From assembly GCA_027922465.2 (NCBI GenBank), contig BQMF02000001.1, positions 1,178,001 through 1,242,000 on the forward strand: 64,000 nt of DNA, given 5' to 3'. The notes under the pieces are model-generated. The model was not told the DNA's origin, did not search any database, and was given only the letters and a program-made list of their open reading frames with translations. Source of the DNA: Turritopsis dohrnii. Taxonomy: Eukaryota; Cnidaria; Hydrozoa; Anthoathecata; Oceaniidae. Made by a program: the position numbers and the translations under genes. This document shows positions 33,198 to 45,206 of this stretch, piece by piece; position 1 is the first letter of the stretch; every line of letters begins with the position of its first letter.

Positions 33198-33527
33198 CAG
33201 CGGCAGATCTAGAGGGTAGTTGCAATTTGTGTAGGAGAGTGTTAGCAATTTAGCCATAAAAGAAAAACGTTCAGAAAATCCAATTGGTAATACAGTCTAC
33301 TCTCGGTAAGTGGAACCTCCACGGGACCGAAAACTTATCGAATGTTCCACTTATCCGAATAAAATAAGAGAGGTTTGTAAATGCAGGGACCGGAGAAATT
33401 GATTCCACTAAACGAGTATTCCACTTATCCGGGGTTCCACTTATCGAGAGTAGACTGTTATAGACTGAATTCATAAATTATGTTAATATGCACTTCCCCA
33501 AAAGTTGATCCTCCAGATCCGCCGTTC
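33198..33527. mobile_element. hAT-like MITE containing a nested MITE
   Basis: The left end CAGCGGCAGATCTAGAGG and the right end, complement of AACGGCGGATCTGGAGG, resemble the GGCGGATC-type ends of hAT elements (family recollection). The interior is interrupted by the element at 33291-33460. No clear 8-bp target duplication was found. Confidence 0.55.
33291..33460. mobile_element. Palindromic MITE with AGTCTACTCTCG ends
   Basis: The left end ACAGTCTACTCTCGGTAAGT and the right-end complement ACAGTCTACTCTCGATAAGT differ at one base. GGATAAGTGGAA-type words repeat inside. At 170 bp it is a short foldback-like element without coding sequence, sitting within the hAT-like element. Confidence 0.8.
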
Positions 33528-34515
33528 CTAGTAATAATGACAGGCGAAATGGCCGTTTTCCTCTGGTCAAGAAATGTGTTTCACTAATCTAATCACGTCA
33601 ATATGCTATCAGCTATGTTTATCTGAATTCTATATTTACTCCAACAACAACAGTTAGTCATGGGAAGTTTATTTGTTGTTCATATGCCTTATGAACTGCC
33701 GACAAAAAAACTCCGAAATCCACGACGATCTGTATTTCGTCATAAAACCTCCGACAAACGTGACGCTATTTCCATTAGTAACCTTCGCGCATAGAATGGC
33801 GTCGATACTTTGTCAATTGTTCTCTTTGATATTATTGTTGATCTTATAAGGAAAATGATGGAGAAGCTATACAGAGATTTATTTATCGCCATTATACACA
33901 GTTTAAGTGAAGCTGAACCGAGAATGCTATTTGGACAATAAACGTCAAATATGTTGGAGATATAGGGATATTTTGATAACAAACCCATATGATCAAATAT
34001 TTCATGAAAATCAATATTTATTTTTAGATGGCGTCGTCTCTGATTACGTAATTTTGGTCCTTTTTTGCCTAATATTTAGTGAACAAAACATCATCAGATA
34101 TGGGTTCACCATAGTTATGAATTTTGTGATCTTTCATTAATTAAGGCTTATGATGTGAACGACGATAGTCCGAGCCTCATAATCAAACTGCGATCAGACT
34201 AGGTATTTGATCATTATGTCTATGATGCCATCGATTGAAGGTGTCTTTGTTGGACGGTGATACCACCATCAAAGAGCGTTTCTAAAGAAGCTACAAAACC
34301 TTGGTGTATTCGAATAAAAAAAATGAGCAGGTAATATTCAAGAGTAGAAAATCCAGATTAAATGGTCACATGACATACAACAAACATGTGCTTTTTCTTA
34401 ACCGTTGTTTTTTCTAAAGTACCGGTGAATACTTCAAAATGTTGTAAAGCTGTTGGAAATTGGAAAGTAAACAGTCATCCTCACTGTAAAGTTCATAGGA
34501 AAAATTCTTACCCCA

Positions 34516-34599
34516 AACGTTTGTTACGTATGTGTATCGGGTATATCTGGACACAGCAACGTTTGTTACGTATGTGTATCGGGTATATCTGGACACAGC
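34516..34599 (+). repeat. 42-bp direct duplication
   Basis: Two adjacent identical copies of a 42-base unit (ACGTTTGTTACGTATGTG and on). It is recent, as no change is seen between copies. Confidence 0.95.
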
Positions 34600-34897
34600 A
34601 TTTGTAACCACAACTCTTCTGTTCTACCGTTTTCTACTCACACATTACCTTCAAAATTCTTTGTTTCATAAATATTTCTAGTCGAGAGAGAGAGAGGTTT
34701 TTGTCCTACAACATCACACGCTTGTTTTATAAGAACAATTTTATAAGAACAACCTCTGAAGTCTGAATTTTCTTGTAAAATAAGAACAGTTCAGGATGTG
34801 AATTCTCTTACAATTTTCCTTTAAAACTTGCACGCTCATATTGGGTTAGTACCGAATGGCTACCATGTTTATATATATTCATTTCACTACCACACTG

Positions 34898-35090
34898 CAG
34901 AGGCGGATACAGCCCAAAAATTAAGTGGGTCGGGAAGCGAAAAAAATTTATTGCGGAGCGCAGCGACGCAAAAAATATTTAAAAAACAGCTGGGGATGTT
35001 GGGGGGTGCTGTAAACCCCCAAACTGGGGTCGGGGCGAAGCGCCGAAAAAATTCAGTTTTCGAGGTTCTGGGGAGCACTGACACTTCAAT
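34898..35090. repeat. GC-rich block with one hAT-like end
   Basis: It starts CAGAGGCGGATACAGCC, similar to hAT-type ends, then runs through a stretch with GCGGAGCGCAGCGACGC, GGGGGGTGCTGTAAACCCCC and GGGGTCGGGGCGAAGCGCC. It stands out sharply against the AT-rich surroundings. No matching right end was found; the 96-codon plus-strand frame over it is not taken as a gene. Confidence 0.45.
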
Positions 35091-35929
35091 TGCGAATAGA
35101 ATTTATCCAACCTTTTAGCGTTTCTGGTCGTAGAGAAAAATGAGGAAAAGTCTTGCAGTGGGATGACTTCAACAAAACTAATAGTGGTATTTACTTTTTG
35201 TGAACAGGTTCCTCAACAACTACTGCTTGTGTATAAACAACAAACATCAAAATTATGTCTGTTTCGCCTAATATCAAGGCTCGTCAGCATGCCTAGGCGC
35301 ATATATAGCCGGACATGGACAGACACACGTACGGGTTTACGAGCAACTGAATGCTGCGCCAGTGACCCTATTTAGGCGAGTATACTTACTAGGCTAACGA
35401 AGAATCACAAAAAAAAATCCACATGGTGGAGAACTTTTGAGTTCCATCTAAAAAAAATAAAAATCAGGTTAAGTCTGATTGAATCATGCTAGTGACTGTA
35501 AAGTTCTGCCAAGAATTTTATCTAAGAGGTTGCACCACTCATGCACCCGTCAGCTTCCAGAGTTTATATGGGATCGTTACGCTACGACTGACTGTTACAG
35601 AAATATCGTCCATATGTACTACTACACCAATTGTGAAAAAAAGAGTCTCTCACCTCTGCGTGGTTTTACTTGCTCCTAAGAAGATCTTAAGACAAGAAAA
35701 ATGTTAATTTATCACTCTCTAAAATAAAAGTGTGACATCACTATGGAAGTTATTTTATGCGATGTTAGGTTTATTAATTTCGCTAGTATAGCGAAGTATT
35801 GGTATCGTCGTTCTATGTATCTCCGTGATATTTTGGACGATCTCACTAAAGTAAATAATTGCATATAAAAGCCATGTCCGCACGCACCTTAGCAATAAAA
35901 TCTTTTTGTTGACTTTCAGGCTGACTAAC

Positions 35930-36313
35930 GGGCTAAATTTGGACCAAATTATGAAAGTTCTTCAATTTTCATAAAAATTTGCACAAAGCACAATTGAAAG
36001 GTGCTGATTTCAAATTTGACAGTCATTTTGTCAGATTTGGCCAAAATTGGGCAATTTGGGCCAAATTTGGACCAAATTATGAAAGTTCTTCAATTTTCAT
36101 AAAAATTTGCACAAAGCACAATTGAAAGGTGCTGATTTCGAATTTGACAGTCATTTTGTCAAATTTGGCCAAAATCGGGCAATTCGGGCCAAATTTGGAC
36201 CAAAGTATGAAAGTTCTCCAATTTTCATAAAAATTTGCACAAAGCACAATTGAATGGTGCTGATTTCGAATTTGGCAGTCATTTTGTCAAATTTGGCCAC
36301 AATTGGGCAATTT
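35930..36313 (+). repeat. 128-bp tandem repeat, 3 copies
   Basis: The unit begins GGGCCAAATTTGGACCAAAT and is repeated three times at exact 128-base spacing with few differences. Part of the same unit occurs alone at about 45079-45206. Each unit contains several rearranged AAATTTGG/CCAAATT words. Confidence 0.95.
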
Positions 36314-37349
36314 GGCAATGCTGTATTTTGAGAATGTTTTATAATAGCTGAGTAGATTTGTGTAATTGTGACACCATCCTGAAGACTTTTAGCCAAATTT
36401 GAGACGAACAAGTTTTGATCTATTTGTTTTGTATAATTCCGAGTTGAAGTTCTGCTACCGTTATCAACTATTGTATCTCACAGTTCTATGAACAGTATAT
36501 ATTTGTTAGAATTGTGAGAATGCAATATAGCGAAATTTTCGACTTCCAAGTCGTCTTGTTAGAATTAGAAAGCCAAAGTAAGTAACGAAGTGACTGTATT
36601 GAATTAATGTGGAAACAAGAACAACTTACAGCGAAGAGCTTTTTGATTTTTTTTTCACTGGAAATATAATTGATAAGATCAAAATAAGGCTGAAATGTGA
36701 AACTGTGTTCTTACTGGCAAAACTAAAATCAGAACAACTGTGGTTCAAAAGGGCTCAAAAAATAAGAACAGTCAGCCTAAGGTCAGATTTTACCGGTTCT
36801 TATATAAAAAAGCGTGTATTCACATGACTTTAGAAGCTAAAATCCACCATTTTATGAACCGTTGCACTTATTGAGCTGCTGTAAAATCAACATTGTAAAG
36901 ACATTTTGAGAAAAAAAAAAAATTTCCCGCGTAAAAAATAAATTTATCCAATTCATAACATTTATCTTTATTTCATAATCAATACTCAGCATAACGGATC
37001 CAAGCTAAACATCGTTTCCATAAAAACCTCTTAGTTTCCAGCCTGAGATGAAATGTTTCCATGGCAACAACCCCCTTTCCACACTCTGTTCAATATACAC
37101 GTGTTTTTCTTATTACCGCCTGATTTCACCGTGTTTATTGTTGAAAAATTTACGAGCTACCCCTTGGAGAGTTGTAGTCAAGCGAAACATGTGTAAATTC
37201 AAATAATTACGATAACTGACCGATAATTACGATAATTAAACCGTTAACAAGATGTAAATAAAAACCTCAATCAATTTTCTTCAAAAACATGTTGTGAGCA
37301 TGTGACGTGAGGTAATGTAAAAGTGACGTAATGTAAAAGTGACGTAAAT

Positions 37350-37487
37350 TATAGTCTGTTCAAAAAAAATGTGCACTAATTTCAGCTTTTATATAAAAAC
37401 CAGGCTCAAGGGAATTGATGTAATTTGCTAAATCTGGTTTCCACATGATAACTGAAATTAGTGCACATTTTTTTTGAACAGACTATA
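37350..37487. mobile_element. mariner-like MITE, 138 bp
   Basis: The 36-bp ends (TATAGTCTGTTCAAAAAAAA then TGTGCACTAATTTCAG) are perfect inverted copies of each other. The internal sequence is about 65 bp. The ends and the TA at both borders fit a Tc1/mariner-derived MITE. Identity of the ends suggests a young insertion. Confidence 0.85.
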
Positions 37488-37859
37488 ATAAACATTAGTG
37501 TCTTTTTTCTTTCTTTTTTTTTTTTTTTTTTTTTGCAATGATGACAAATGAATTAAGAATTTACAGTTTCTATTTTGATAACTTACCACAATAAAAATCT
37601 CTTAGAATATATACAATTTCTTTTTACAATGAATATGGACACACAAAACCTCCAGGGCGTAAAAAAAACTCTAGGGCGTAAAAAAAATTAACTGAACTGT
37701 TGTTATTGGGAGATTCGACAGCTTACTAAAAAATTTGTCACAAGGCATTATTTACCTCTCATCTAGCTCTCATCTTAGCTTCTCAATTCTCTTTCTAAAA
37801 TTCTCTACTAATATTGAAAGCAGTCATCTGCGCTGGAGTATCAACATCCTATAGTCTAT

Positions 37860-38738
37860 TCATCTTAAAGCATTTTCAGCAAATTTCGAAACCGTTACAG
37901 CCGAAGGGCGCAGGGTTTTGTCTTTATTCCAGCATTGTTCAACAAGCTGAACATAGTCCAAATCTTCTCTAGACATTTCCTCCGGTAAATGCGGCCTCAG
38001 ATTATACGCGACAACTTTGAAGATGATTACTTGATGGTGTTCATTTCCGTATGGTCGCTCTCGAACTAACATTTGCCACAGACATATGCCCAGCGAATAA
38101 ATATCAGCTTTTAACGTTGCCGGTTCGCCGCGAAGCAGTTCGGGAGCCCGATACGAATATGTTCCAGTCAAGTTTGATTTTGTGGGCGTTGAAGGCTGAT
38201 CGAATTCGCCAATTCTTTTGCAGCAGCCGAAATCGGCGATTTTGCATTTTCCCGTGGGTGTGACCAATATATTGGCCGGTTTTAAGTCCAGATGGGCAAT
38301 ATTGTTTCCATGAGCAAAGCGAAGTCCTTCCGAAATATCAAAAGCAAATCCCAGACGTCGCGAGAAGTTTATAATTTCTGTCGAATCATTGATAATGTTT
38401 TCTAAGGTTTTTCTACTGACAAACTCCATCAGCACACAATACGTCTCTTCCAAACGAAACGTCAAAAACGTCTGTACAATATTCGGATGTCGGAGGTTGA
38501 CGATTATATTCTCGCAAGCGAAACTTTCGTTGACGGCTCGCTCGTTTTTTTGACTTCTGTGAAACTTTTTTAAGGCGTACTTTTTGTTGCGAAAATAACA
38601 TTCGCAAACGGAGCCAAATCCGCCACTGCCGAGTAACTCGCCAAAAACCAGTTCGTTCGTCTGGAAAGTTTCTTGAAAACTCGCAGACTTTGTTGGAAGA
38701 AGGTGCAGATCATCGTTCGGTTGTAGAAGAGAAACCAT
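37860..38738 (-). CDS. MOS: Mos serine/threonine kinase
   Basis: Mos is a cytosolic MAPK kinase kinase that drives the MEK-ERK pathway during oocyte maturation and meiotic arrest in animals. This single-exon frame encodes 292 residues, close to the family's kinase-only length. Seen in order: glycine loop GSGGFGSV (37-44), the VAIK-type lysine in YALKK (K57), the C-helix glutamate region (ESFACENI), the catalytic loop HLDLKPAN (149-156; D151, N156) with the Mos-typical HLDL in place of HRDL, DFGCC (169-173), GTYSYRAPELLRGE with the APE glutamate (E200), KADIYSLGICLWQM and the family-typical VVAYNLRP. All catalytic residues are present. The single-exon structure matches that of vertebrate mos. 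Expression in oocytes would be expected from the family but is not shown by the sequence. Confidence 0.95.
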   Translation of the reverse strand: MVSLLQPNDDLHLLPTKSASFQETFQTNELVFGELLGSGGFGSVCECYFRNKKYALKKFHRSQKNERAVNESFACENIIVNLRHPNIVQTFLTFRLEETYCVLMEFVSRKTLENIINDSTEIINFSRRLGFAFDISEGLRFAHGNNIAHLDLKPANILVTPTGKCKIADFGCCKRIGEFDQPSTPTKSNLTGTYSYRAPELLRGEPATLKADIYSLGICLWQMLVRERPYGNEHHQVIIFKVVAYNLRPHLPEEMSREDLDYVQLVEQCWNKDKTLRPSAVTVSKFAENALR

Positions 38739-40217
38739 CTTAACCTCGTACAGTGATCACAGCAAGATTCTGGAATATATATAAGATCTATAAGATATCG
38801 TCAAAAATGCAGTTGCAGTACAGCGGTAGCGTTTACTGTTGTCGACCTCTTTTTCAACACGAGACTGAATGGCTTGTCAGCGGTCATGTCAAATAAAAAC
38901 GAATGATTATTCTTTGGGGAATGCACACGCGGTTACGTTTCACGTGAACACGCTTTAATGATTCGAAAATCATGGCACCGTCACTATGCAAAAAAAGCCA
39001 GTGAAAAAATCCTCGTGTAGAACATTCAGTAAATTGTTTCTTGATAAAAGAATTAAAATCTATTCTTTGAAATTCGCACTGGGGCGTCAGTACAAGCAAA
39101 TTCACACCTTGCTTACAATGGATAGCGCGTGTGGAAGTAATATCAAAAACAAAAAGTTTAAACCAATATTAAATTTAACTTTTTCACGTATTTAATAATA
39201 GGATATCTAATTATGCATAGCAACAAGTCATTTGGTTAAATGATGGTTAAGTATTTTTAGAAAATGCGACACGTTTTGTTTTTCTATCTTTTAGTTTCAT
39301 TGCTTTTTTTGCTTTTTTTGCAAAATGTTTTTAAAACTGTCTCTGCTAAATTCAAGTGGCCATGAATATGTTCTTTGATTGAAAGTTTCTGATTTATCTT
39401 TGACAGTCATTCAGAGACGGAGCTAGAGCAGTCAGAATTTGTGAAGAAGAGTTTAAACACTTAAAGTAGAACAGGAAAACTTGCAAGATTAGGTATCGAT
39501 ACATAAGATTGAAAAGAAATATAATATTGGGTGCCTCGAATTTTTCTGACTGACTTGAATATGTCATATGTTTACAATTTACAGTGACAAGTCTTGTAGA
39601 CTTTGTTGTTTGAAAGAAATTTGGCTATAGGTTCATTATCCATCATAAAATTTCGAAACTATCTTTCACTACGTAAATTTTCCCGGGTTTCTGATGTTTT
39701 CTTTTTCCAACTTGCAATGGAAAATTTCGAAAAACGTTGGATGAGATGCGCTAGAATATTTCAACCAATCAGATCATAGCTTCAAGGTCTTTATTACCAC
39801 GTGACATTAATGAGATTGTCTTGATAGAAACTCCATCGTTGGGATATTTAATATTTGGGATTATTTTTCTTTCGATTATTAAGGTGGAGGATTTGGGTCA
39901 TACCTCGTACCCGGGCTTTCTTATCGAGTATATCAAAGAGTCAAGAAACACTGGAGTTTGGATTTGACCTTACATGTAAGCTTACATGTAAGCACAGTTG
40001 AAGTGAAGTTTGCAAACACGTTTGCTGTCTAAGGTGTAAACTTTTGAATTAAATCAAATGACCTGTATCTATGAGTTCATGCAGACACTTAGAGCAAAAT
40101 CGATGTAGATGCCTAATCGCAGGTCGATTGAGTTTCATTAGAGTGTGAACTTATATTAAGGATTTACGACCGGAGATTTGTCACAAACGTTTTGAAATAA
40201 ACTAGACTAAGTTTGCT

Positions 40218-40304
40218 TTTATGGATCTCGGTTATCATTTATGGATCTCGGTTATCATTTATGGATCTCGGTTATCATTTATGGATCTCGGTTATCATTT
40301 ATGG
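40218..40304 (+). repeat. 20-bp tandem repeat, 4 copies
   Basis: ATGGATCTCGGTTATCATTT is repeated four times exactly, followed by ATGG. Confidence 0.98.
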
Positions 40305-42122
40305 TTTTGTAGTGGACGCAAATCCCGAAAATCTTTCGGAATTTCCATGCTGTATGTATTTTTAAAATCGAGCTTGCTTTTTTGATCTCCTGGCGAACAT
40401 ACCCCAAGACATTTTATGAGATATTTTGCAGTTACTCAGCTCACCATGTTCTATGTTTTAAGTGAAATGGGGTTTTCGGTGACGTCACAGGTTAGATAAG
40501 GGGTTCCGAAATTCTCAAAATAAATCGGCGACATCAGAACGATCGTGTAATCGATGACAAATCCACGATGTTTTAACTACAACTTCACATAAAAATAGAA
40601 GAATGGGTACGAGGTTGATTACATCCAACAAATTGAATTCCCACTCATTTATGGAAAAATTTGTCAGGAAGACTAGGTACTAGTTATCAGTCTGTTGTTG
40701 CCAAAAATCAAATTTTGTAGCAGGATGCACGTCAAAATAATACTGAAACAATCAAGAGCTTCACAATTTTTTTTTTTTTTTTTGTGAACATAGTTGATAT
40801 TGCAATTTAGCTTTTACGTGGGATTTCTCCGAAGCATTTATTATGCATCCATAAAAATATCGAAGTTGAAAACTAGTTCATGGGTCGCTTTCTCTCCTGT
40901 CTTTCGAACTGTTCCAGGTCTTATTTAAAACGAAAAAAATTTGAAGAAACTGGTTTCCCCAAATGTTCAGCCAAAAGATTAGTGCGACCTAACAATGTTA
41001 TTCTAGCTACTCCATCACTCCTGGTCAGGAAACCTGCAAGCATATAAATTTAGGAAAACTTTTAACTAGAAAGGACCAGCAATAGGTAGGACCAGAATAG
41101 GTAGACCTCACCATTTTTTTTTTTTTACTTTATAACTGTGTAGTTACTGTATGGGCAGACACATGACAACGAAGTGTGTCGAGTGCAGCAACACAACATT
41201 TTTTTCAACTAAGCTCTCATCAAGTCATTTGTATCCTTTCAATAATAGCTAGCTCAACTCTCTCCATATGTTCTTGTTAAGATTTGGATGAATGACGCAT
41301 CCTGTTTAAATGTGTCTTGATGATATCAAACAGTTAATTTTAGTTGTAAATGTATTATTTTTACCCGATCTTAATATTACCGAGGCTAATATTGTTCCGT
41401 ACACATTACTGCCAAAACGTTTATCTGCACTATGCACATTTCTCTCAACCTCAAGCCTGGGTTCGAGGTTGCATTTCTCTATGTCGATAATAATAAATGG
41501 CCCTTGATGGGAATTCAAAACAGGAGATTCTTTAAGGTTCTGTGGGAAAAAAACAGTTTTTCCTTTAAAAGTGTTTTGAAAGCCAATCTAAACATGAGAT
41601 TCCTTATAGAAGTGAAATGAAAGAATCAAAATATAGGAAGAAGAGCTCACGTTTGACGAAAGCAAAAACATAGACGTAAAGACGATTCAAACTTACCAAA
41701 AAATATTAATGTGTTTCAATTTCCCTTTATTTTGATAGCTATGGTTTGGCATGATATAACTTTTTCTTGAATGCACACTTCTGTTCTTCTAACAAAAAAC
41801 AACAAAACAGCCACAGCAGCAATAACGATAATAACAACAACGACAGCAGCAGCTAGAAATGTAGTGAAGTGACAGCATTTCCTCAGTTTTTTCTAAGAAA
41901 TTCATTTTTGTACGTCTTAATTCGGTTTCATTTTCAAATCTAAACAGAAAGTACTCGTTGAAAAGCTTGAAAATTTCTTTAATTATTTCATTTTTATGGA
42001 CTCATCAATAATTGTTGTTGATAATAGATTACAAATTAAATCATAACAGGTGGTTGTAGTAAAACATACGAAGTGAAACCACGGATAGAGAGCAGCGGTA
42101 TAGTTTCAGATCAGATGATTCA

Positions 42123-43810
42123 GTAACATGACCTCGTGTCAGAACAACGAATGGGAAATTACTGTGTGGTGTATGACAGCTTTAAAGTATTGTGTGGTGT
42201 ATGACAGCTTTAAGCTTGTAGAATATTTTGAACATTCAGTTGTCTTCCCATGCATACTTCGTTTCCAGACGACTTTAAGTAACCATTTCGTATTAATATC
42301 TGTATCAAATTTCTGTATTGTATTTTTGTCACATTGCGATATTATACATCAAATATTTTCATTTTTTGTAGTAAACAAAAATAAATAAATAAACAAGTAA
42401 ACAAAACATACAGGTTGAGCATTTGTTCTGTTGTTTTTCTTCGGCTACCGTTAAATAAACATGTTGTTGCCTTATATAATAATGTTTGTAAATGTTGTTC
42501 ATAAACTTACCTAACCAACCAAATTTTAGAGGCCTTACACCATGAAGATATGAAATTGTGAGAGGAATTACATGTCAGGCAGAGTTGGTAATGTCAGAAC
42601 AGAATTCGTTGACAAGAAACCTTTCCTCTCTCCATTCTTTTAATCAGGGCGGTATTTATTACAATACGGTATTGATTTATTTATTATGTTCTTACAGTGC
42701 ATCGTTTATCGTAAAACAGCGTTCATTAATGGAGATGCGTCACCCTTTTCTAGATGTAGATATAGATGTAGGGGTATTTTTGAAATCTCAAATGCATTTC
42801 CAGATTTAAAGCCAAGGCAATAACATGTGTTGGAAATCGAAGAGAGGCAAAGAAAAAAACATTGGATTAATTATTCCTGGCGGTATTTTTAATTCGTTTG
42901 TTACTGAGAAAAAGGTATAACCTATACACACCAATCGAGCATGCGCGTTTGCCATCATGATTTATTAACCTGACTTCTGTTTTCCAGAACGCATGGAGTG
43001 TTTCTGAAAAGTGATACAAAAGTTTATTTTCAAATAGGTTTATTTTTTGTATTTCTCGTATTTTTATTTCTTCTCCCCTCTTCCGGCGGCCATGATTTTT
43101 AGCTAATTTTTAACTATTGTTAACTTTTTTACTAACTATTCCTTTTTTTTACACAGGATTATCTGGAAAACAGAAACTATGTATACATTTTGCAAATATT
43201 GTACAATTTTTTTGAGAAGCCCATTCTGAATAAATATTCGTTCAAACTAAAACCTTTATCCGTAAGAACAGTACGCTGCAAATTAACGTCAAATTTGAAC
43301 CCTGGTTTTTTTGACGTGAGATCTTCATTCTTAGAACCATGGCAACACTCATCATGATGACAGAAAGTATTTTTATTGGTTACTCTCAGAGCATACATAA
43401 AACTCGATCCTCCAGCAAACCTTAATTCTGAAACTGTTTCTTCCAAATGTAATTTCCAGTTTTCTTGCTGTCAGAGATTTGTCTTGAAACCAGCAACAAT
43501 AAGTGAATTTACTTTCAGGATATGGGAATGTCTAGAAATAAAATAGTTTTAGTCATTTGTAAAACATTTGATTACGTTACCTGGTCGCTAAGAAACCGGA
43601 CAAAAAAATTGAACTTTTATGTTTCAGCTAACAACTTTATGAATACTTTAAAGCTGTCATACACCACACAATACTTTAAGGCTGTCATACACCACACAAT
43701 ACTTTAAGGCTGTCATACACCACACAGTAATTTCTACAAGCTTAAAGCTGTCATATACCACACAGTAGTTTCCCATTTCTTGTTCTAATATGAGATGATA
43801 GTCATGTTAC
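42123..43810. mobile_element. 1.7 kb element with long inverted arms built of tandem units
   Basis: It is bounded by GTAACATGAC and its exact complement. The arms (about 42123-42225 and 43630-43810) match over roughly 100 bp, including AATGGGAAA and TTTAAGCTTGTAGAA. Each arm contains tandem copies of a unit around TGTGTGGTGTATGACAGC (two on the left, four on the right). The interior carries an unrecognised minus-strand frame (43177-43463). This looks like a DNA transposon or a large non-autonomous relative; the superfamily is unknown. Confidence 0.7.
43177..43463 (-). CDS. Unrecognised frame inside the 1.7 kb element
   Basis: About 95 codons ending LYNICKMYT, with a Cys/His cluster (FCHHDECCHG) and FAGGSSFMYALRV. 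It may be a fragment of an element-encoded protein or a host exon carried by the element. A splice acceptor could be drawn near 43464, but the only candidate upstream exon (44125-44344) lies in SINE-like sequence, so no gene model is proposed. Confidence 0.25.
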
Positions 43811-44114
43811 TTCGCCATGATGGTGACGCAGATCGAGGATGTTATCAAATACTTTCTTCAGTCTTGCAGTGGATCTTTACGACTGATATCTGTTGACAAC
43901 GTTTGTGAGTTATGGCAGACTTGAATTTCATCTTCCTGCTCTTATCATTTTTCTTTTCTTTTTTCCCGATTTTTGTTGAGAAAAAAGTGTTGGGTTCTTG
44001 TAATCAGAACCCGTTCAGTTCTCGAACAAAAACACAGGAAAGAACTCAAGTGAATACGCCATCATATGTAACGATGCCTTCAAATCGTTCCAACATGACG
44101 TAATGGAAACATTT

Positions 44115-44425
44115 AACGACTTACCAAAACAGTCTTCCCTAGCCCGACTTTCTAGTCCAACTAGCCGATGATAGGCACTAATAGGGGAGGGGTTACTTTC
44201 ACATTCCAGCTGACATTCAATCACAGTTTGCCATAAACTTCTAACTAATCCCTCGCCCAGCTCTATTGACCCCGAAGCATGCGAAGACTTGACGGGAGAA
44301 CAGGCTGGTAGCGGTACCACCAGGGACGCGGTCAGTAGAACCATGTGTTCGTTCAGACTTGAACCAGGAACCTCTGGTGTGCCAACCGAACACGTTACCG
44401 TTAAGTTGGTCAGTTATCGAAAGAA
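44115..44425 (-). repeat. tRNA-derived SINE-like block, third copy or related family
   Basis: On the minus strand the block starts with a tRNA-like head containing TGGTTCAAGTCTG (B-box-like, near 44360) and ends with TTTTGG followed by TAAGTCG, reminiscent of the GGTAAGTC end of the other two SINEs. It is GC-richer than its surroundings. Its 110-codon minus-strand frame (44015-44344) looks like a signal peptide plus exon but is more simply explained as SINE body. Confidence 0.45.
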
Positions 44426-45078
44426 ACTTCCCTTGATAAAGCTACCTTTCTAATGACCCTTAAATATCCCTAATGAAGCGTGGATGTGTTGCAGCAGATT
44501 ACAATAAGCAATTCCATTCCATGCCTCTCTACCCGACTGGATCTAACTCGAAATGATTGCCCATTCAAATTCCATATTCTACATCAAACAGCGAATATTT
44601 TCTTTAACTCTTGCCCCAAATTTTGTCAGAGCCCTTCCTTTTAGGGACATTTTTGTTACTAAAAGGTTACAAGTAAAGTATGTTGCTTTGCTTTTAAAGT
44701 TTTGCTGGAGTATGAAGTGTGGCAAAAGGCTATGATTTACAAGTTGAATGATGGCTGTGGTCTTTTTTTATGTTTACAGATTCACATACTTGATCATTTC
44801 TTGGATCTAAATATGTTAGAGAAACAAAGGCTCATGCAAAACGAGTAAATATGTTCATTATTGGCTTAGTAAATACGTTATTTTATAAAGACTGGATACA
44901 AAAACATAAATGCTGATACACATACTTTATAGTCGAGGTCTGAAGACCATAGAGTATTGAAATGCATTCATTTTTTACGGATAAAAAGTCGCCTACAATC
45001 TACCCTCTTTCCATGACTTTCTCCCGCAGAGGCCAAAAAAGAAGTCACGTGTAAAAGCCAAATTATAAAGACATATTG

Positions 45079-45206
45079 ACCAAATTGGGACCAAATTCCG
45101 AAAATTCTCAAATTTTCATAAAAATTTGCACAAAGCACAATTCAAAATTACTGATTTCGAATTTGACAGTCATTTTGTCAGATTTGGCCAAAATTTGGCG
45201 ATTCGG
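45079..45206 (+). repeat. Single copy of the 128-bp repeat unit
   Basis: It shares TTTTCATAAAAATTTGCACA, AAGCACAATT and GAATTTGACAGTCATTTTGT with the tandem array at 35930-36313, about 9 kb away. Confidence 0.9.

Larger units (their letters stand above)
31574..37859. other. Repeat-rich intergenic region
   Basis: Six kilobases between the death-domain gene and Mos contain small repeat elements itemised separately: 32111-32143, 32240-32325, 33198-33527 with nested 33291-33460, 34516-34599, 34898-35090, 35930-36313 and 37350-37487. One unexplained minus-strand frame lies at 32254-32715. No conserved gene is seen. Confidence 0.5.

Noticed and set aside
36151..36411. An 86-codon minus-strand frame.
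   Set aside because: It is produced by the 128-bp tandem repeat.
44015..44344. A 110-codon minus-strand frame that looks like a signal peptide plus first exon ending in a good splice donor, joinable to 43177-43463.
   Set aside because: It lies inside a GC-rich block with a tRNA-like B box and an end resembling the GGTAAGTC of two SINE copies; the donor is that shared end, and the partner frame is inside a separate transposon-like element.
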